Notes: generated from the letters alone by a model not told the origin. A stretch of DNA of 64,000 nt from Azadirachta indica (GCA_022749755.1 CM040450.1:6500913-6564912); one strand, 5' to 3'; positions 1-13,197 are shown, counted from the first letter of the stretch. Numbers and translations: made by a program.

Positions 1-2882
1 CTTGGAATGCAAGTCCCTCTACCAATAAATCCAAGATTTCTTAATGGCCCTTGATCAAGCATTTCACCTGACTTAGCATCGTATGAAGCTTGTATATCAG
101 CAAGATTAAGAACAAATACTGGTACTTGTCCAGTAGCTTTAAATGCCATGGTTGAGTTTTGAACATGTTGATTTGTGATGGCGTTTACTGAACAAGAGGA
201 TGCTGAAGGAGAAATGGAACATGGGGCTACGTAACCACTAAGAATACCTTTAGTTTGGATGTCACCATCGAAGATTTGCCCCATATTCAATGAGGGATTA
301 TTTGACTGACTTGAGAGGAGATTATAATTGATGACAGCACTTCTACTAAAACTGTAATTTTGATTTACAGAACCAGGACTATTTCCCGCTAAAAAATTGG
401 CTGATGAACGAGAGGAGACTACAAGGCAAGATGGCTGCACATTAATTGAACGGCTGGGCTCAGGTAGTGTAGACTGCTACTGTGGTTGCAGGTGCTGTTG
501 TTTTTTTTTATGCTGTTGATGTTGCTACTGAAGTAGTATGTCCATCAGCATTTTACCATTCTGGGGATTCACACCTCCGATGTTGCTACTAAGTGCCACA
601 CCACTAAGGATGCTAGGTGCCCATACTCCAAATCCTGTAGACGCATAACCAACAGATGTTTTGGATTGAGGTAAATGTTTTGAAAACATAGGATTGGTAT
701 TTTACTAGTAGCTGACTGAAAGCTATACCATTTTCAGTAGGAATACACTTGGATCCTTGTAAGGACGATTGTATAAGAGCTGGCTGCTCCATTGCTATAA
801 TTAGGTTACCTGCAGGACGACCTAAAAGTTTAGCTTGCAAGGCTGCTAATATTTATGGAGGAATTTGGCCAGAGGCAGCCGAAGCTTGGATGTCGAATCT
901 TCTAAGTGAGCCAAACTTCATATTTGTTTCAACAGGAGCACAGAAAGCATTAGAAATTCCACCTTGCACTCCATTTAATCTTTTTAAATATAGTCTAAAT
1001 TTCTGCAAATTGACTTTACGGTAAGTCAAATCTATTCAATATTAACAACATAATGCATGTTAAAAAATGACAATTTTCATAATAATATTCAATCATTGTT
1101 TATTCCCCGATGACGAAGATGATGATAGAGGAAAGGAATAAGAAGCACAATAGTAGAAAATCCAAAGCAATAAAAGAATTATACCTGCAAATGACTTGCA
1201 ACATTGTCTCTCTTCAAACCAGGTACATTCATCAATTCAAGATTTCTCTTAGGTACAGCCTCTGATATTAGAGCCATAATATTTTAATCAGAAATATTAA
1301 ATTGAACCAAAAAAAAAATTCACAAACTTGTTTAAGAGATGGCCAAGATACATCATAACATCTCTTATTCATATCAAATATATAATGAATTAGTTAAACG
1401 AAGGAAACTATAAATATATGATCATACTGTATCCCAAGCTGATTTATTTAAGAGATAGCCAAGATACATCATAACATCTCTTATTCATATCAAATATATA
1501 ATGAATTAATTAAATGGAAGCAACTATAAAAGATCATACCGTCTATCCCAAGCTGATTTACTGCATTGACAAATTGCTGATGTATCTCCGCTAACCATAA
1601 CACAGTTGGTTTCTCTTTCGTGGAAGGATACTCATTTTCCAGTTCACCATCATCTTTTTCTTTAGCGCAGATTCTCTTTTTCTGAGCTTTTAAAACTCCT
1701 TCTGTTCCTTCATTAACAAAAGAAGCATATTCAACTTCGTCACTTATTTTTGCCTGACGATCGTTATTTCAAAGCTGCCCGAATGCTCAACTTTTTTGTT
1801 TCCATTCCACTTCTTCCGAATAACATGCTGCCAGATATTCTTAAGCTCCTCTTCACGTATAGGCTTAATCAAGTAATCACAAGCTCCGTGGTGGATTCCC
1901 TTCATAACAGCAGATACTCTTCCATCAGCAGACATCACTGCATCATAAACTATCACGTTATTGTCAAGAAGCAAATCAAGCTTCCATACGCAAATAAAAT
2001 AAAATAAAATAAAAATTAAAAATAAAACAAAACTTACTAATAACAGGAAGATCCATTTCGAGTCCAATATGTTCCAGAAGTTTATAGCCATCCACATCAG
2101 GCATGTGAACATCACTCAAGACTACATCAAAACAATCGTTCTTCTTCCATAGTAGGTTCAAAGCAACAACAACTTGAGAGCATGTCGTAACTGCAGCCAA
2201 TCAAGCAAAAAAACTTCATAAACAGCTTACATTATCACATCTTTGCTCAATCCAAACCAAGAAAACAGCATAAATTCTCAATATTGGCGAATTGAAAACA
2301 ACCTGCTATTTAATATTTCTGTTACAAATGTTGCATATAAACGTAAACCAAACCAACAATGGTTTTAAAAAAAAAATCCCACATTAATTAACGCTAAGCT
2401 CTACCAAATTAGACTACAAGTCATCCGATCTTACAAAATTTTTCTTGAAACAGACTAATTCAAAAAATTTTAAAATAACACGAGTTACATCGTGATTAAG
2501 ACCATGTTTGGGCATACAATGAAAATGAAACTGTTATATTTTACTTCACACGTGATTCTACGCATAATTTCATCACTTTAAACAAGAACAAACGTTATAA
2601 TTTCTCTTCAATGATAATTAATTAAAGACAATTCTTTTCCCAGGCAAATAATCTTATAGTAAACAACCAAAAAAAGAAAACAAAAATGAAGGTAAAAAAG
2701 AACTAACCATTGTAGAGACAGCGGCGAAGGATCGTCTCGAGAATTCTATGACACGAAGTGTCATCGTCAACCACATGTACTCTCAAACCAACAGGAAACT
2801 GTTCAGGCACCGCCACGTCAGCTCTAGAGCTGGAGCCATAGCTAATAGCAGAGGAGGGCACTATTCTTTGAAAATGAGCCAT
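1..2882 (-). pseudogene. type-B response regulator pseudogene (ARR1/ARR2-like), 3' end outside the window
   Basis: Homologues are cytokinin-signalling transcription factors with a phospho-receiver domain and a GARP (Myb-like) DNA-binding domain. I place the exons on the minus strand at 2882-2709/2708, 2190-2038, 1937-1540, 1261-1185 and 1002 down to the window edge; the splice sites are GT-AG and the phases agree. The receiver shows VDDD, the phospho-acceptor context VLSDVHMPD and YLIKPI. GARP remnants include AVPKR and NVASHLQ. A Gln-rich middle and a long C-terminal region follow. Lesions: a one-base loss near 1766-1770 leads to a stop at 1746-1744; another frameshift lies near 675-690; in-frame stops are at 855-853, 527-525 and 479-477, the last two in place of Gln codons in the Gln tract. 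GARP is also altered (Trp-Leu where Trp-Ser is usual). The start is the ATG at 2882. This is a dead gene copy rather than a sequencing artefact, because the lesions are many and of different kinds. Confidence 0.9.
1331..1560. repeat. tandem duplication of about 115 bp across an exon-intron boundary
   Basis: Two adjacent near-identical units, 1331-1446 and 1447-1560, differ by few substitutions. Each includes the end of the fourth coding exon of the response-regulator pseudogene plus the adjoining intron sequence, so the exon's last bases and its splice donor region are present twice. Confidence 0.85.
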
Positions 2883-3840
2883 TTTTCAACGTCAACATCG
2901 GCTGCTCTCACTCTAAACAAGTAAAATTCAGCATTTGCGGTGGAACTAGTGAGTTGTAGGGAAAGCATTATATAGAAGGCAAAAGCAAAGCCAAATAATG
3001 CAACAAAGTTGTCCGTATTCGTAATATCAACCTCTTTTCGAGAAAGGATAATTAAATTTTTTAATTTAAAAGGAAAGAAAAGAGATAGAGAGAGGGGAAA
3101 GAGAAGAATTTGTGTACCGAATTTTTAATTCAAATAAAACTTTGATAGTATTATTAGTTAACAACTCTCGTACTCCATTAAATTTAACTTACGCAGTTAT
3201 ATGGTAAACAAATAAATAATTTTTTGATAAAAGAACACTAATAACATAACAAAACTAGCCGATCTGTGTCACTGTCGGTACAAAATCTACCAAGAAAACC
3301 GCAAGCAAAACAACCATGATGCTTACCAAGGAAAAGCCTTTCACTTTCAAATCTAAGTCTCGCGAATGGAGGGTTGGTGAAGAACAATTAGCGAAGGCAT
3401 ACTTGACGAGAGAAGCAGCAATGAGAACCCGTACTGTGTCGAGAAATACGTGATTAGAATCATTACTGAAAATATTATCTTAGAAAATCGGTGTTGTTAT
3501 CCAAAAACAACAAGTTTAGAGTCGGAACATTGCTAAATTGCTCTTCAAGAAATGGAATGTTTAGAGACAAACAATCGTACGAAATATTGAATGATAAATT
3601 TGTTATCTCCGCTTGAAACTCTTAAATTATTGTTGTTAGTTAATCGGCAGGTTTCATTAATGTCTTTCCTTTTTTTGTTTCTTTGCTGGAATGAGTATGA
3701 AAATTGAGAATAAAAGTTAGAGTTGAAAAATTGTTAGACTCGTCACCCCGTACTATTGATTTTTCTAGATTCTCTGGTTTTACTATTTCTTCCTTGGTTT
3801 CTTTAACGGGCAGTGTTGAAAAGTTTGTTAAAGTATTATA

Positions 3841-4230
3841 TCATGTGCCGCCAATTTGAAAGCGGAACCACCAAAAGCGCAAGAGCACGAGAGCGCACTC
3901 CTTGAGAATAAGCGCGCTCAAGTTTTGGATTCGTCTACCCTCTCGACGGAGAGCGTACACTCCCAGATGAATAGTATTTAGGTGAACAATAGCCCACGAG
4001 AGAAATGGAGATTTCGAGAGGCGTTCGAGGGTGAGCGGAGCAGGACAGGAGAGTGCCCGACTTCCTATCATAGCGACCGAGGCTAAGCATGTTAGCAATC
4101 TTTGGAAGCAGCCACCTCAAGCTTCATTTGGGCTGGGCAACCAAGTACAAGAGAGGAGCAAGCTGGGTAGCACATGGGATAGTTTAGTAGCCAAGCTTGG
4201 CTTCTTTAAAATTGTGATCCAATAGGCCCA
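3841..4230. other. GC-richer island of unknown origin in AT-rich DNA
   Basis: This segment is clearly richer in G and C than its surroundings and contains several words such as gagcgc and cgcgctc. It carries short overlapping frames on both strands (for example 85 codons on the minus strand), none with a recognised domain. It could be an organelle-DNA insertion, a transposon remnant or a relic exon. The sequence alone does not decide. Confidence 0.4.
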
Positions 4231-5080
4231 AATTAGAGATAGTGGTGGTAGGTAGGATATTTGTTTATTTTCATGTAAATTGTGCAAATGCATTTATCTT
4301 GGCCATTGAAAGTGCTTGTGTAAATTGAATCATGGCCATCCATTTGTAAATATATATTGTATAATGTTGTATAATAAAAAGAAGGACCCCATTTCCTCTT
4401 CCAATTTTGTCTCACATTTGCTTCTTCTTCTTCTCCATTTTTACTTCCAATTTGAGCACCAAATTAACACATCTTATGGCCACTTTTTGCACCCACCTAA
4501 ACACAAATTGATCTTGAGTTGAAAAGGGTTTACTTGGGTAATGTACATCAGCTTGTCTAAGTGCCGCACGTAGCCGGAATTCTGCTTCAATTTCCAGCAC
4601 GTGACAGTCAAGACACCTAAGCTTAATAGTTGTATCATAAGTTCTGAGCTGTAACTATACCTGTATATGTCTAATCTTAGTAGCCCATTTACCCCAAGGC
4701 TGTTGTCGTACGCCACGAAAATTTTTAACTAGCCGTCGACATATTGAAACATTTGCGTTGTGATCGATGATTGAGATCCTTACAACTCTTCGATCTGTAC
4801 CGACACTATCATTATTTATTTTATATTTCTAATTTCTTTTTTCCCTTGCAGTTGACAGAAAAGGACTGATAATGTAAAATAATTTTAATTTTTTACATAA
4901 CAATTATGTTTAAAAATTATTACCCTTTAACTTAAAATAACAATTATTTATTTAATTTTTATAAATAAAAGATATTTTATATTAAAAATTATATTTATAA
5001 TTCCTTCTAAACTTATCGAGCAGCCCCAACCCCCAATATTTTTGACTTGGTTAATTCTTGAAAAAGGGCTTTATTAATTA

Positions 5081-5082
5081 AA

Positions 5083-5110
<28 letters not shown>
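5081..5110. repeat. (AT)n microsatellite
   Basis: Uninterrupted run of AT dinucleotides of about 28 bases in intergenic DNA. Confidence 0.9.
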
Positions 5111-5114
<4 letters not shown>

Positions 5115-8100
5115 CTTTACTTTTTCTTTTTTATATTATTAATTAATAATCAAATGTGTACTAATTTGATCAAATTAAAAGCAACTCAAAAAAAGGCTTC
5201 TTGTGTCGTCAATTTAAATCTTAAGAGTTGCCCAAAGTAAAGAATATTCTAGGGTTGAACCTTAGAACCCCTACTTTGTGTTTAAATTATAGTCTTAAAA
5301 GCTTTTATATACTATTTAAAAATTTTAATTAATTACATATCATAATAGAATAATAAAATTTTGATTCCTAAACTTTAATAGAATAACAAAAAAAAATTAT
5401 CTTATTATATTTACAATTTAGTTTCCATTAGCTATAATCCTTCTACAATCTTTTACTTTTTTAAAACCACTATATTAGCGAGGACTGAAATGTTAAAATT
5501 AAGAAAATAGTGAAATTGTTTGTTATTGATTTAATGTTTAGGGACAAAAATATTGTCATCCCATATATTTTATTTTAGAAAAGACTACTCCTATCCCATA
5601 AAATAAGTTTAAGATATTAGTATTGATTTGAATTTGATTTAATCATATGAATAAAAAACTTGAGACAAACTTTAATCTTACCCCACATTTCAAATAGTTA
5701 AAAAATTATACTTTGTGATAATATTTTTATATTTGCTGTTGGCTCCTTTATAGTATGATACTTAATAGTAAAAATGCTTTTTAATAATATTATAAAGGAT
5801 TGATTTAATAATAAAATATATACAAAAGATGATATAAAGTTAAATGTTAATATTGACTTGTATAAGATATATAAACATTAATATGAGGTTAATTAATATG
5901 TATAAATATATTAAATTTTATCTTAATATTAATTAAAGTAATATCAAGAGTTTCTTGTACGAGAGTAGGCACACACATCCAAGATAATAAATGTGGATTA
6001 TAAATGTATAACTCGGGAATATAAAAAATATTGTATTAGTGCTTTTTAAATATTAATAATTTGTTCAAAATTTACTGGTATAAGTTCTTAAATTATTTAT
6101 GCTTTTAAGTCTAAAATAAAAAGATACTATCTCTTTTTTTTATCTAACTAGAGTAAAATTAGAACCTAAATTTGGTGGAGTTCAAGTGATATTTTATAAG
6201 TAATTTGAATTAAATATTAATTTTGTAACGAAGTTCAGTATATGTATGTATAAAAAATTTTATCACCACATTAATTATTTCATCATTTACATATTATTGT
6301 ATTTTTTTGTTGAATAGTTAAGATTATATCTATATAATTAAAATATATAATAATGTATTTATTATATATATTAAATTAATTTTAATACTTAAAAATGTAT
6401 AAATTTAATTATTAAAAATTAATATAAAATGTTGTGTAAAATTAAATGATATACATATATAAGGAGAGAAAGCGCAAAGCAAGCAAAGAAAAGTGAAAGT
6501 AAAAAGTGAGCAATGAGTAGATTTGGTAATAAATGAAAAGTACAACTTTTTATTTTATTTTTTTAATCACCGTAAAACCATAATTTAGAAAAAGTAGAAG
6601 TTATAAAAATAAAAACATACTTGCACTAACTTATAAAAGGAAGAAATCTAAAAGTAGCGGAACACAAACAACTCATTAGTTTCTTCTTAAGTGTACATTT
6701 TTTTCCCATGAAACTGTAAAATATTAACTAAAATGAGTAAATTAAGAAATACAAAATTAACTTTAGTGATAATAAAAAAGTTAAATAAATTTTAAAAATA
6801 ATTAAAGTAATAGATAATATGTCAATGATTATTACCTCTTGTATAATGAGATCATGATCACAATAATTAACAGCTATATAAAGACCAAAAAACAGCAAAG
6901 TAGCAAAAAAAACTCAAACTTAGGTGGCATATTTATTCTTAAATAATATCTGAATCAAATATTCTTTTCCTAAGAAGAAAATAGAAAATTCAAAACAAAA
7001 ATTTAGTAAACTCAAATGATATTGAATTATATGAATATCAAAAATTGAACCAATCAAAATGTCCTATTATCTATCTATTAAAAATCACTAACTAAATTCG
7101 TGCATACGTGTACCCGTAAAAAAGTTAAAATTATAGAATGCACTAAAATATTATTAAGATTTAAAATATTTCATAATATTAACAGATATACCATGCATAA
7201 ATACACAATTTTATCTCATTTTTAGAAATGTTGCAAATAATTAAAGCGATTGAACGAAAATTGATAAGGATCCAATCAGTTTTGACGTGAAGTCCACCGA
7301 ATCGAAGTTCAATTAGGAGAAACTCATAAATTTGGGGTTGAATCTTGATTTTTGCTCTTAAAATTTACTTTCTCTCTCTTAACCATATTTTCCTCCAAAT
7401 TCATTTTCTAATATTAAAATAATTTTAGCATTAAAAAAGGAATTGCAAAAATTTTTAAATATAAATTATAGAAATTCTTTTTCCTTTCAACTTCAACAAA
7501 ATTGAAGTACAAAATTCAATCATATTTGAATAAGTTAAATACTAAATAATGCATTACATAATTCGTTACATAATCATAATCTTTTGTTTCATTAAACTTA
7601 ATAAATTATTAATTGAGTTAAAAGGGACCTACATATATGATTACATCATTTAATTAGTGGCAACATGCATTCTTAATATTTGCTTAAAATAAAATTGTTA
7701 GGTCATAACCTTATTTAGCATATTATTAAAATTGAATAGCTTATTGATCCCACTATAATAATTAATTAATTAAACAATAATAAAACCACCTAGAATAATA
7801 AATAAAAATAATAATAAATACTAAATAATTAAATAAATAATATCAAATCTAAATGATTAAACATATAGTACATGTTAATTTCACTTATAAGCAGGAGTAG
7901 TAAAATGAGTGTCAATAGAAAAACAAAAAGGAAGTGGGAGAGAGAGAGAAAGAGAGTGGGGCTGCGAGGTGAAGGCTATGGCATTGAGAGAAAAAGAAAA
8001 AGAAAATAGAAAGGGGTTGGGACTTGAGAGAGAGTTTAGGGTTATGGCTTTTTATTTTTATATGGTTATCGTCAATAAGATCCCTAATAAATTATATAAT

Positions 8101-9126
8101 TAGATACATTATCAAATACATATATAATAATTTAATTTTTTTTATTAAGGACATGTTTGATATAAATTAAATTATTAAAATATATCTGTTTAGAAATAGT
8201 TATTCATTTTTATTTTTATCAAAATTCTTCAAATTATTTATTAACGATTGGCTTTATAAAAATATGATTATGAAATAAATAAATCAATCTTAATAAATTT
8301 TTATTATACATAAAAAAGTCTTATTGAAACTTATTTAATAATTTTTTCTTTGATTTTAAGTGATTAATTAATATTCTTTAATGTTAAGTGATTAATTAAT
8401 AAATAAGTATATTTTCACATTCTAAAATTAAGTCTTGAGGAGCATAAATAGATAAATATTGCCACCAAAAATCTTTTATTTTCAAAAAAGGCATGAGCTG
8501 AAGTTAAGTAGTTATAAAAATGGTTAATTATAGCTGTTGCTTCAAATGTTTCCTATCACGAATTGGAGCCATCTTCAATGCTTCTCTTTGATGAAGATAG
8601 TGTTTTCGATGTCTTTTCAATTAATTTTTTTTTTTTTATTTATGATAAGAAAGTAAAGTAATTCCTAAGTACTTTTAATTTGTAAAAAAGTGTTAGTTTA
8701 ATAAAAATTTATAAAATAGTAACACAATATATATATATATATATGTGGTATATTTCTCTTCTTTTACAAAAGTTTACATTTTCTAAACTATTATAAAAAA
8801 TTAGTATAAAATACATTAATATTATTATATATTTATATATTTAAGAAAATATAATATATTTATTAAAATTAAATAATAAAATAAAACTTAAAATAGACTC
8901 TAACATTGATAAAATAAAAATACATTAATTAGGTAGAAAGAAATTCGCATGCAAAACTACATAAACAAAACAAATTATACAATATAAAACAACATATTCG
9001 CTTCTCATTTATGATCTAGATTGGACTTCAACCTTCTCCTATCTTCAGCATCACAATCACTTTCATTGTATTATTTTATTAATATTATAAATAAATAAAC
9101 ATGTGTTTGTAAAAAAGAAACAGAAT

Positions 9127-9200
9127 AGTAATAACAATAATGATGATGAGTAATGTAAACTATATTGTTGTGTATTAGAAGAGGGAAAGACACTTTGTTT

Positions 9201-9250
<50 letters not shown>

Positions 9251-9347
9251 GTAATAACAAAAATATTGATGAGTAGTGTAAATTGTACCATTGTGCATTG
9301 GAAGAGGGAAAGACTCTTTGTTAAGAGAGAGAGACAGAGAGAGAGAA
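9127..9347. repeat. GA microsatellite with duplicated flank
   Basis: A pure (GA)n tract at 9203-9247 is preceded by about 75 bp containing gaagagggaaagacactttg. A second, diverged copy of that flank follows at about 9249-9320 and again leads into a shorter, interrupted GA tract (9325-9347). The whole unit is therefore an imperfect tandem duplication of about 120 bp. Ser-Leu repeat reading frames on the minus strand here are only translations of the microsatellite. Confidence 0.85.
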
Positions 9348-10047
9348 GGTGTCGTTTTATGCTAAGCTAATGTAAGCTGTACAAATTATTGTAATTGCTT
9401 TCCCTTTAACCAAAAAAGAAATGAGTAGAAGAGTAAAAGGTAAAGGATAACACAACACATGAGTCACAAAAAGCGAGGCGCGTGAATTAGGCAGTTGAGA
9501 AGTAATTGTTGGGAAAGCATTTGTCGACAAGAATTTTTGTCTTTTCCTCTGAGTAATTAGATAGCTCAATTCTTTTTATTTTGTACTCCGTTCATCCATC
9601 ACTTATTGTTCTTTTTATTCATCAAAAAGTGAATAGCAGTATTTTATTATTTTTTTATTGAAAATAATAACAGAATTAAAATAATAGACTCATTATTTTT
9701 CACCTGTTAACAGTTATGAGTAAGGAGGTGGGCATGAGTGATATTTATGGAAAACTGTTTAAAAAAATAGTATTTTACAACAAACTTAATCTTTATTATC
9801 ATTTCAATTTTTTAAATTTTTTGTTATTAATTCTTTATTATATTTTGATTGATATTTTATGGATAAATTTAAAAAAATATATTTTAATGATAAACTATCA
9901 CGTATAATCATGAAATGATTTCTATTGGGCAAAACTAAATATAATAAACGATTACACGACATATTTTTTTCTTATGAGAATTTTTGAATCTCTTATTTGA
10001 CATAATACTAAATACTCCATGTTATTTAGTTAATTGAAGCGACAACT

Positions 10048-12010
10048 TTGCCCGAGCTTAGGAAAGAAAAAAGTGATTATCATATACTACTTATTGTATT
10101 TAATAAGAAAAGTCAACCAATAGGTAAAACATCAAAAAAGTTGGGAAACTTAATTGGTATATTGGCAGGTACAATAGTTCTAATCACATATTGCACAAGA
10201 TTCAGGATGCCAAAGGAATTTAAAGAAAATATATGGAGTTGCATTAAGGTTTAACATATTTTAATTCTTAATTATCATTTTTTTGTTATTATTTTTTTTT
10301 ATAATAATTAATTTATTTTAAATTTTTATTTCATTCTATTATTTGTAGATGACATGTCATATTGATAAAGTATAAAAGAAAAAGGCTTTATCTAGAGCAG
10401 CAGGAAAATGGAAAGCTTTTAAGAATCGTCTTACATCGAAATATATATTGCCACATAGACATGATCCTGCTAGCTTCAAAAGACCACTGACACACTACAA
10501 ATTTATTAAGGCAATTATTTGTAAAGAGCAGATTGGCAGAAGATTTTCTCGTAAGCTCATTTAAATTTTTTTATATTTGATTTAATTTAATTTTAACTTA
10601 AAATTTTTACTATATTGTTGTAATGATATAGAGCCATAGAAAAGTTTAACAAGAGAGGCGGAGACAAAATAAGTATAGATATCGACTTTCATATCTTAGA
10701 TATGTAAATAAAGAAGATTAATTAGTTAGTGTTTAAATTATTGATTAATTTATTAAGATTAATTAGTTAGTGTTTAAATTATTGATTAATTTATTTAATG
10801 TAAAGTATTTTACAAATTTGGATTTGAACGTTTACAGATGTGTGAACTTAGAACAGATGAATAAATTGACCGTTCTGTCATTTAGATGCTTACTTATCAA
10901 AATAAGAAAAGAGAATATGAAAATGATAATGTCAAATTATGTGCAGAAAGAATTGTAAGTTTATTATTAACGTGCACTTATTTATATATAATTTACATTA
11001 ATAATTAGATAAAAAGTATTTAATTTTCATTAAAAGTTTTTATTTATATTGACTTTCATCTTAATTTTTTTTAAAAAAATTATTTGTCTATATTTTTGAA
11101 AAAAAAAAATTATGAAACAACTTAAATTGGGGAATTTTTGCTTTGATGGCAACAATGACATACATATTATATAGGATATTTTTTATAGGCCAACAACCTG
11201 CTGCTATATATACCAATATTTTTTAATGTCCATATGAGTAAAGTGAGATATAGAAAATTAACCATCAATTATTTCCAATCCTTTTTCTTTATTTACATAG
11301 ATATCATCATTCCTTTGATTTTCTCCAATATTTTATTTACTTTTTTAGGGTATGCATGTTTGACAACATTGGATATATACATTGATAACATAAATATGAG
11401 TTGGTATACAATGGTCTATCATTGGTTATTGCAAATGTCTCAAAAGAAAAATATTATTGACTATTGATCAATTTAAATTAGCATGAAATGTTAAATAAAT
11501 GGTATTGAAAGTTGGGAATTCTTTAAAACTAGAGTTAGGTCCAAAATTAAAATAACTCATCAATCATCTGAATTATTTTAAGAATAATCTAATGAATGAT
11601 ATAATTATAATTAGTACTTTGAATCTTTTCATTTCATATCTTGGTCAAATTAGTACTTACATATTAAAAAAATAAATAAATAACACGCAGTACATATATA
11701 CTATCACATTATATGTATATTTGTTTGTCGATTTGCCACTACAACTTTTACTAGCTAATATGCTAATATGCTATATATATACACACCATCTTCGTATGAC
11801 TTTCCAAAGGAAAATAATTTAGAATCTTATTATTTGAACAATATTTTTGTTGTTTTATGTTAATTAAAAAATATTCAATTTTATTATGTATTTACAATTT
11901 TTTCTTTTTGCTAGTGTCCTAAGCAACCCACAAATTCAGAGTGTGGATATTATGTAATAAAGTATATGAAAGATCTTATTGCAGATCCAAATATTTCCAT
12001 TCAACAAAAG
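10048..12010 (+). mobile_element. decayed CACTA (En/Spm) transposon: transposase and Ulp1-type protease remnants
   Basis: Conceptual translation in pieces resembles the plant Ptta/En/Spm transposase family. A block at 10048-10250 holds FNKKSQPIGKTSKKLGNLIG. A second block, about 10350-10560, holds RAAGKWKAFKNRLTSKYILP and is interrupted by TAA at 10373-10375. A third, about 10838-10953, holds NKKREYEN and has two in-frame stops. At 11915-12010 an exon-like block flanked by ttttgctag and gtcata encodes CPKQPTNSECGYYV, the Cys-box end of a C48/Ulp1-like SUMO protease domain often carried by CACTA elements. The stops and missing parts show the element is dead. I could not identify convincing CACTA terminal repeats, so the limits given are those of the recognisable coding parts only. 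Confidence 0.72.
10714..10795. repeat. 41-bp perfect tandem repeat
   Basis: Two adjacent identical 41-bp units (10714-10754 and 10755-10795) lie inside the CACTA remnant, in the stretch between transposase-like blocks. The lack of divergence suggests a recent duplication. Confidence 0.9.
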
Positions 12011-12786
12011 GTCATAATTATAACTTTTCAATTATTTCACTTATTTTATTAATTTTTTATAATATGCATGACTTTTAATGCTATTTTATTTTAATTTTAT
12101 TATGTGTAATACCTTGTACAGTTCAAAAAAAAAATGTCCATACAAACAAGAAAAGATAGGATGAATTTGTTCTATCAATTTTGTAACTGAAATAATTGTA
12201 TTTTTTTATATTCTTTTATTTTAGCTATATTTTTTAGTTTTACCCAACGAATTTTGATGGATATATTTGGTTATAGGTCTTTTGATTGACTTTTTATTCA
12301 ATGTATTAACTTATAAATTAATTGATAGTGCATTGACTTAAAAGTATGGTAATGACTATGAAAGATAAGATTACTACTTGTTCCCAGGCTCTCTGTTGCT
12401 TGACTACTTGTTGCTGGTTTTGCTTCTTATTATTAGATGTGTTTTTTTCTTTTTTTGTTATTCTCTTCTCCTAATGCTACTTTGTTGCAACCGTTTCTGC
12501 TGTAGTTTGTTGTTGTTTCAGCTAGCTATTGAAAAAATTATATGTATATTGCTGTAAACATTGCTACTGGGAGCACTGTTTCTTTCATTGTTATTTCTAA
12601 TTTTATAATTGGTAGATAAAACGGCTATGTACGTGATAAGTAGCATGAGCTTGTTAATGTTTTTGGTTCATGATCTGTTGCTGCTGTGCTGTAGTATTGC
12701 TGTTGCTAGCTACTTTTCTAAAATTGCTGCTTGCTGCTTCTGCAGTTTCTGTAGTTTGCTGATGATTGTATTGATGATTATGTGTG
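12011..12786. other. no gene seen; pyrimidine- and TGCTGT-rich tract
   Basis: From about 12380 to 12790 the plus strand is unusually rich in ttgctgc/tgtagt words compared with its neighbours. No frame gives a recognisable protein. It may still belong to the CACTA element or to the 3' flank of the proline-rich frame that follows on the minus strand. Confidence 0.4.
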
Positions 12787-13197
12787 CTACCCTGCATCTA
12801 CTGTTTGTTCACAGCAAAGAAATATACTCCTAATGTTGAATGCATAAAGGAAGAGAGAAGTTGGGATAAGTGTATAAAGATCTTCATTTACTAGAGGATA
12901 TGCCGGCTGCAGTGATAGCTCGTGAATTGGCAGTGGTGTTTCTGCTTTCGGAGGTATTGTTGGTGGCTTGTGTTTTGGTTGTGGTTTCTCTATTTTAAGT
13001 TGTTTGTGCTTTGGTGTTGATGGCTCGTGATTTCGAGGTGGTTTCTCAAATGGCGGATTTCGATTTGGAGGCAGAGTTGGTGGCATTTCAAACGAAGGCT
13101 GACGCATTGGTGGTCTGTGTTTTGGATATGGCTTTTGAAATTGTGGCTTATGGTATGGTGATGGTGCTTTTTCATTGGGAGGCAGAGTCAGTGGCAT
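12787..13197 (-). pseudogene. proline-rich cell-wall-protein-like reading frame, doubtful
   Basis: The 136-codon minus-strand frame starts MPLTLPPNEKAPSPYHKP and its first 90 or so residues are Pro-, Lys- and His-rich with loosely repeated MPPTLPPN and EKPP units. This resembles repetitive proline-rich cell-wall proteins. The last 40 residues are not proline-rich and look like read-through into non-coding DNA. No signal peptide is present at this start. The same frame continues upstream beyond a TGA near 13229-13235 into about 27 further codons starting MDARLLEIVASDF. It may be a broken exon or a chance frame opposite a GT-rich tract; I favour a gene fragment with low confidence. Confidence 0.35.

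Larger units (their letters stand above)
2883..10047. other. AT-rich intergenic region without a recognisable gene
   Basis: Long stretch of AT-rich sequence. The first few hundred bases are the former promoter and 5' UTR side of the response-regulator pseudogene. All open frames here are short, low in complexity or overlapping on both strands, and none matches a family I recognise. Sub-features worth noting (a GC-richer island at 3841-4230, microsatellites, a duplicated GA tract) are listed separately. Confidence 0.7.

Noticed and set aside
3841..4120. Overlapping minus-strand frames of 85 and 61 codons as genes
   Set aside because: They overlap in different frames, have no recognised domain, and are explained by the low stop frequency of GC-rich DNA.
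4412..4716. Minus-strand frames of 62 and 80 codons as a small gene
   Set aside because: Different frames of the same stretch, no family match, no splice logic.
9063..9298. Two minus-strand frames with long Ser-Leu repeats
   Set aside because: They are simple translations of the GA microsatellite with no start context or flanking conserved sequence.
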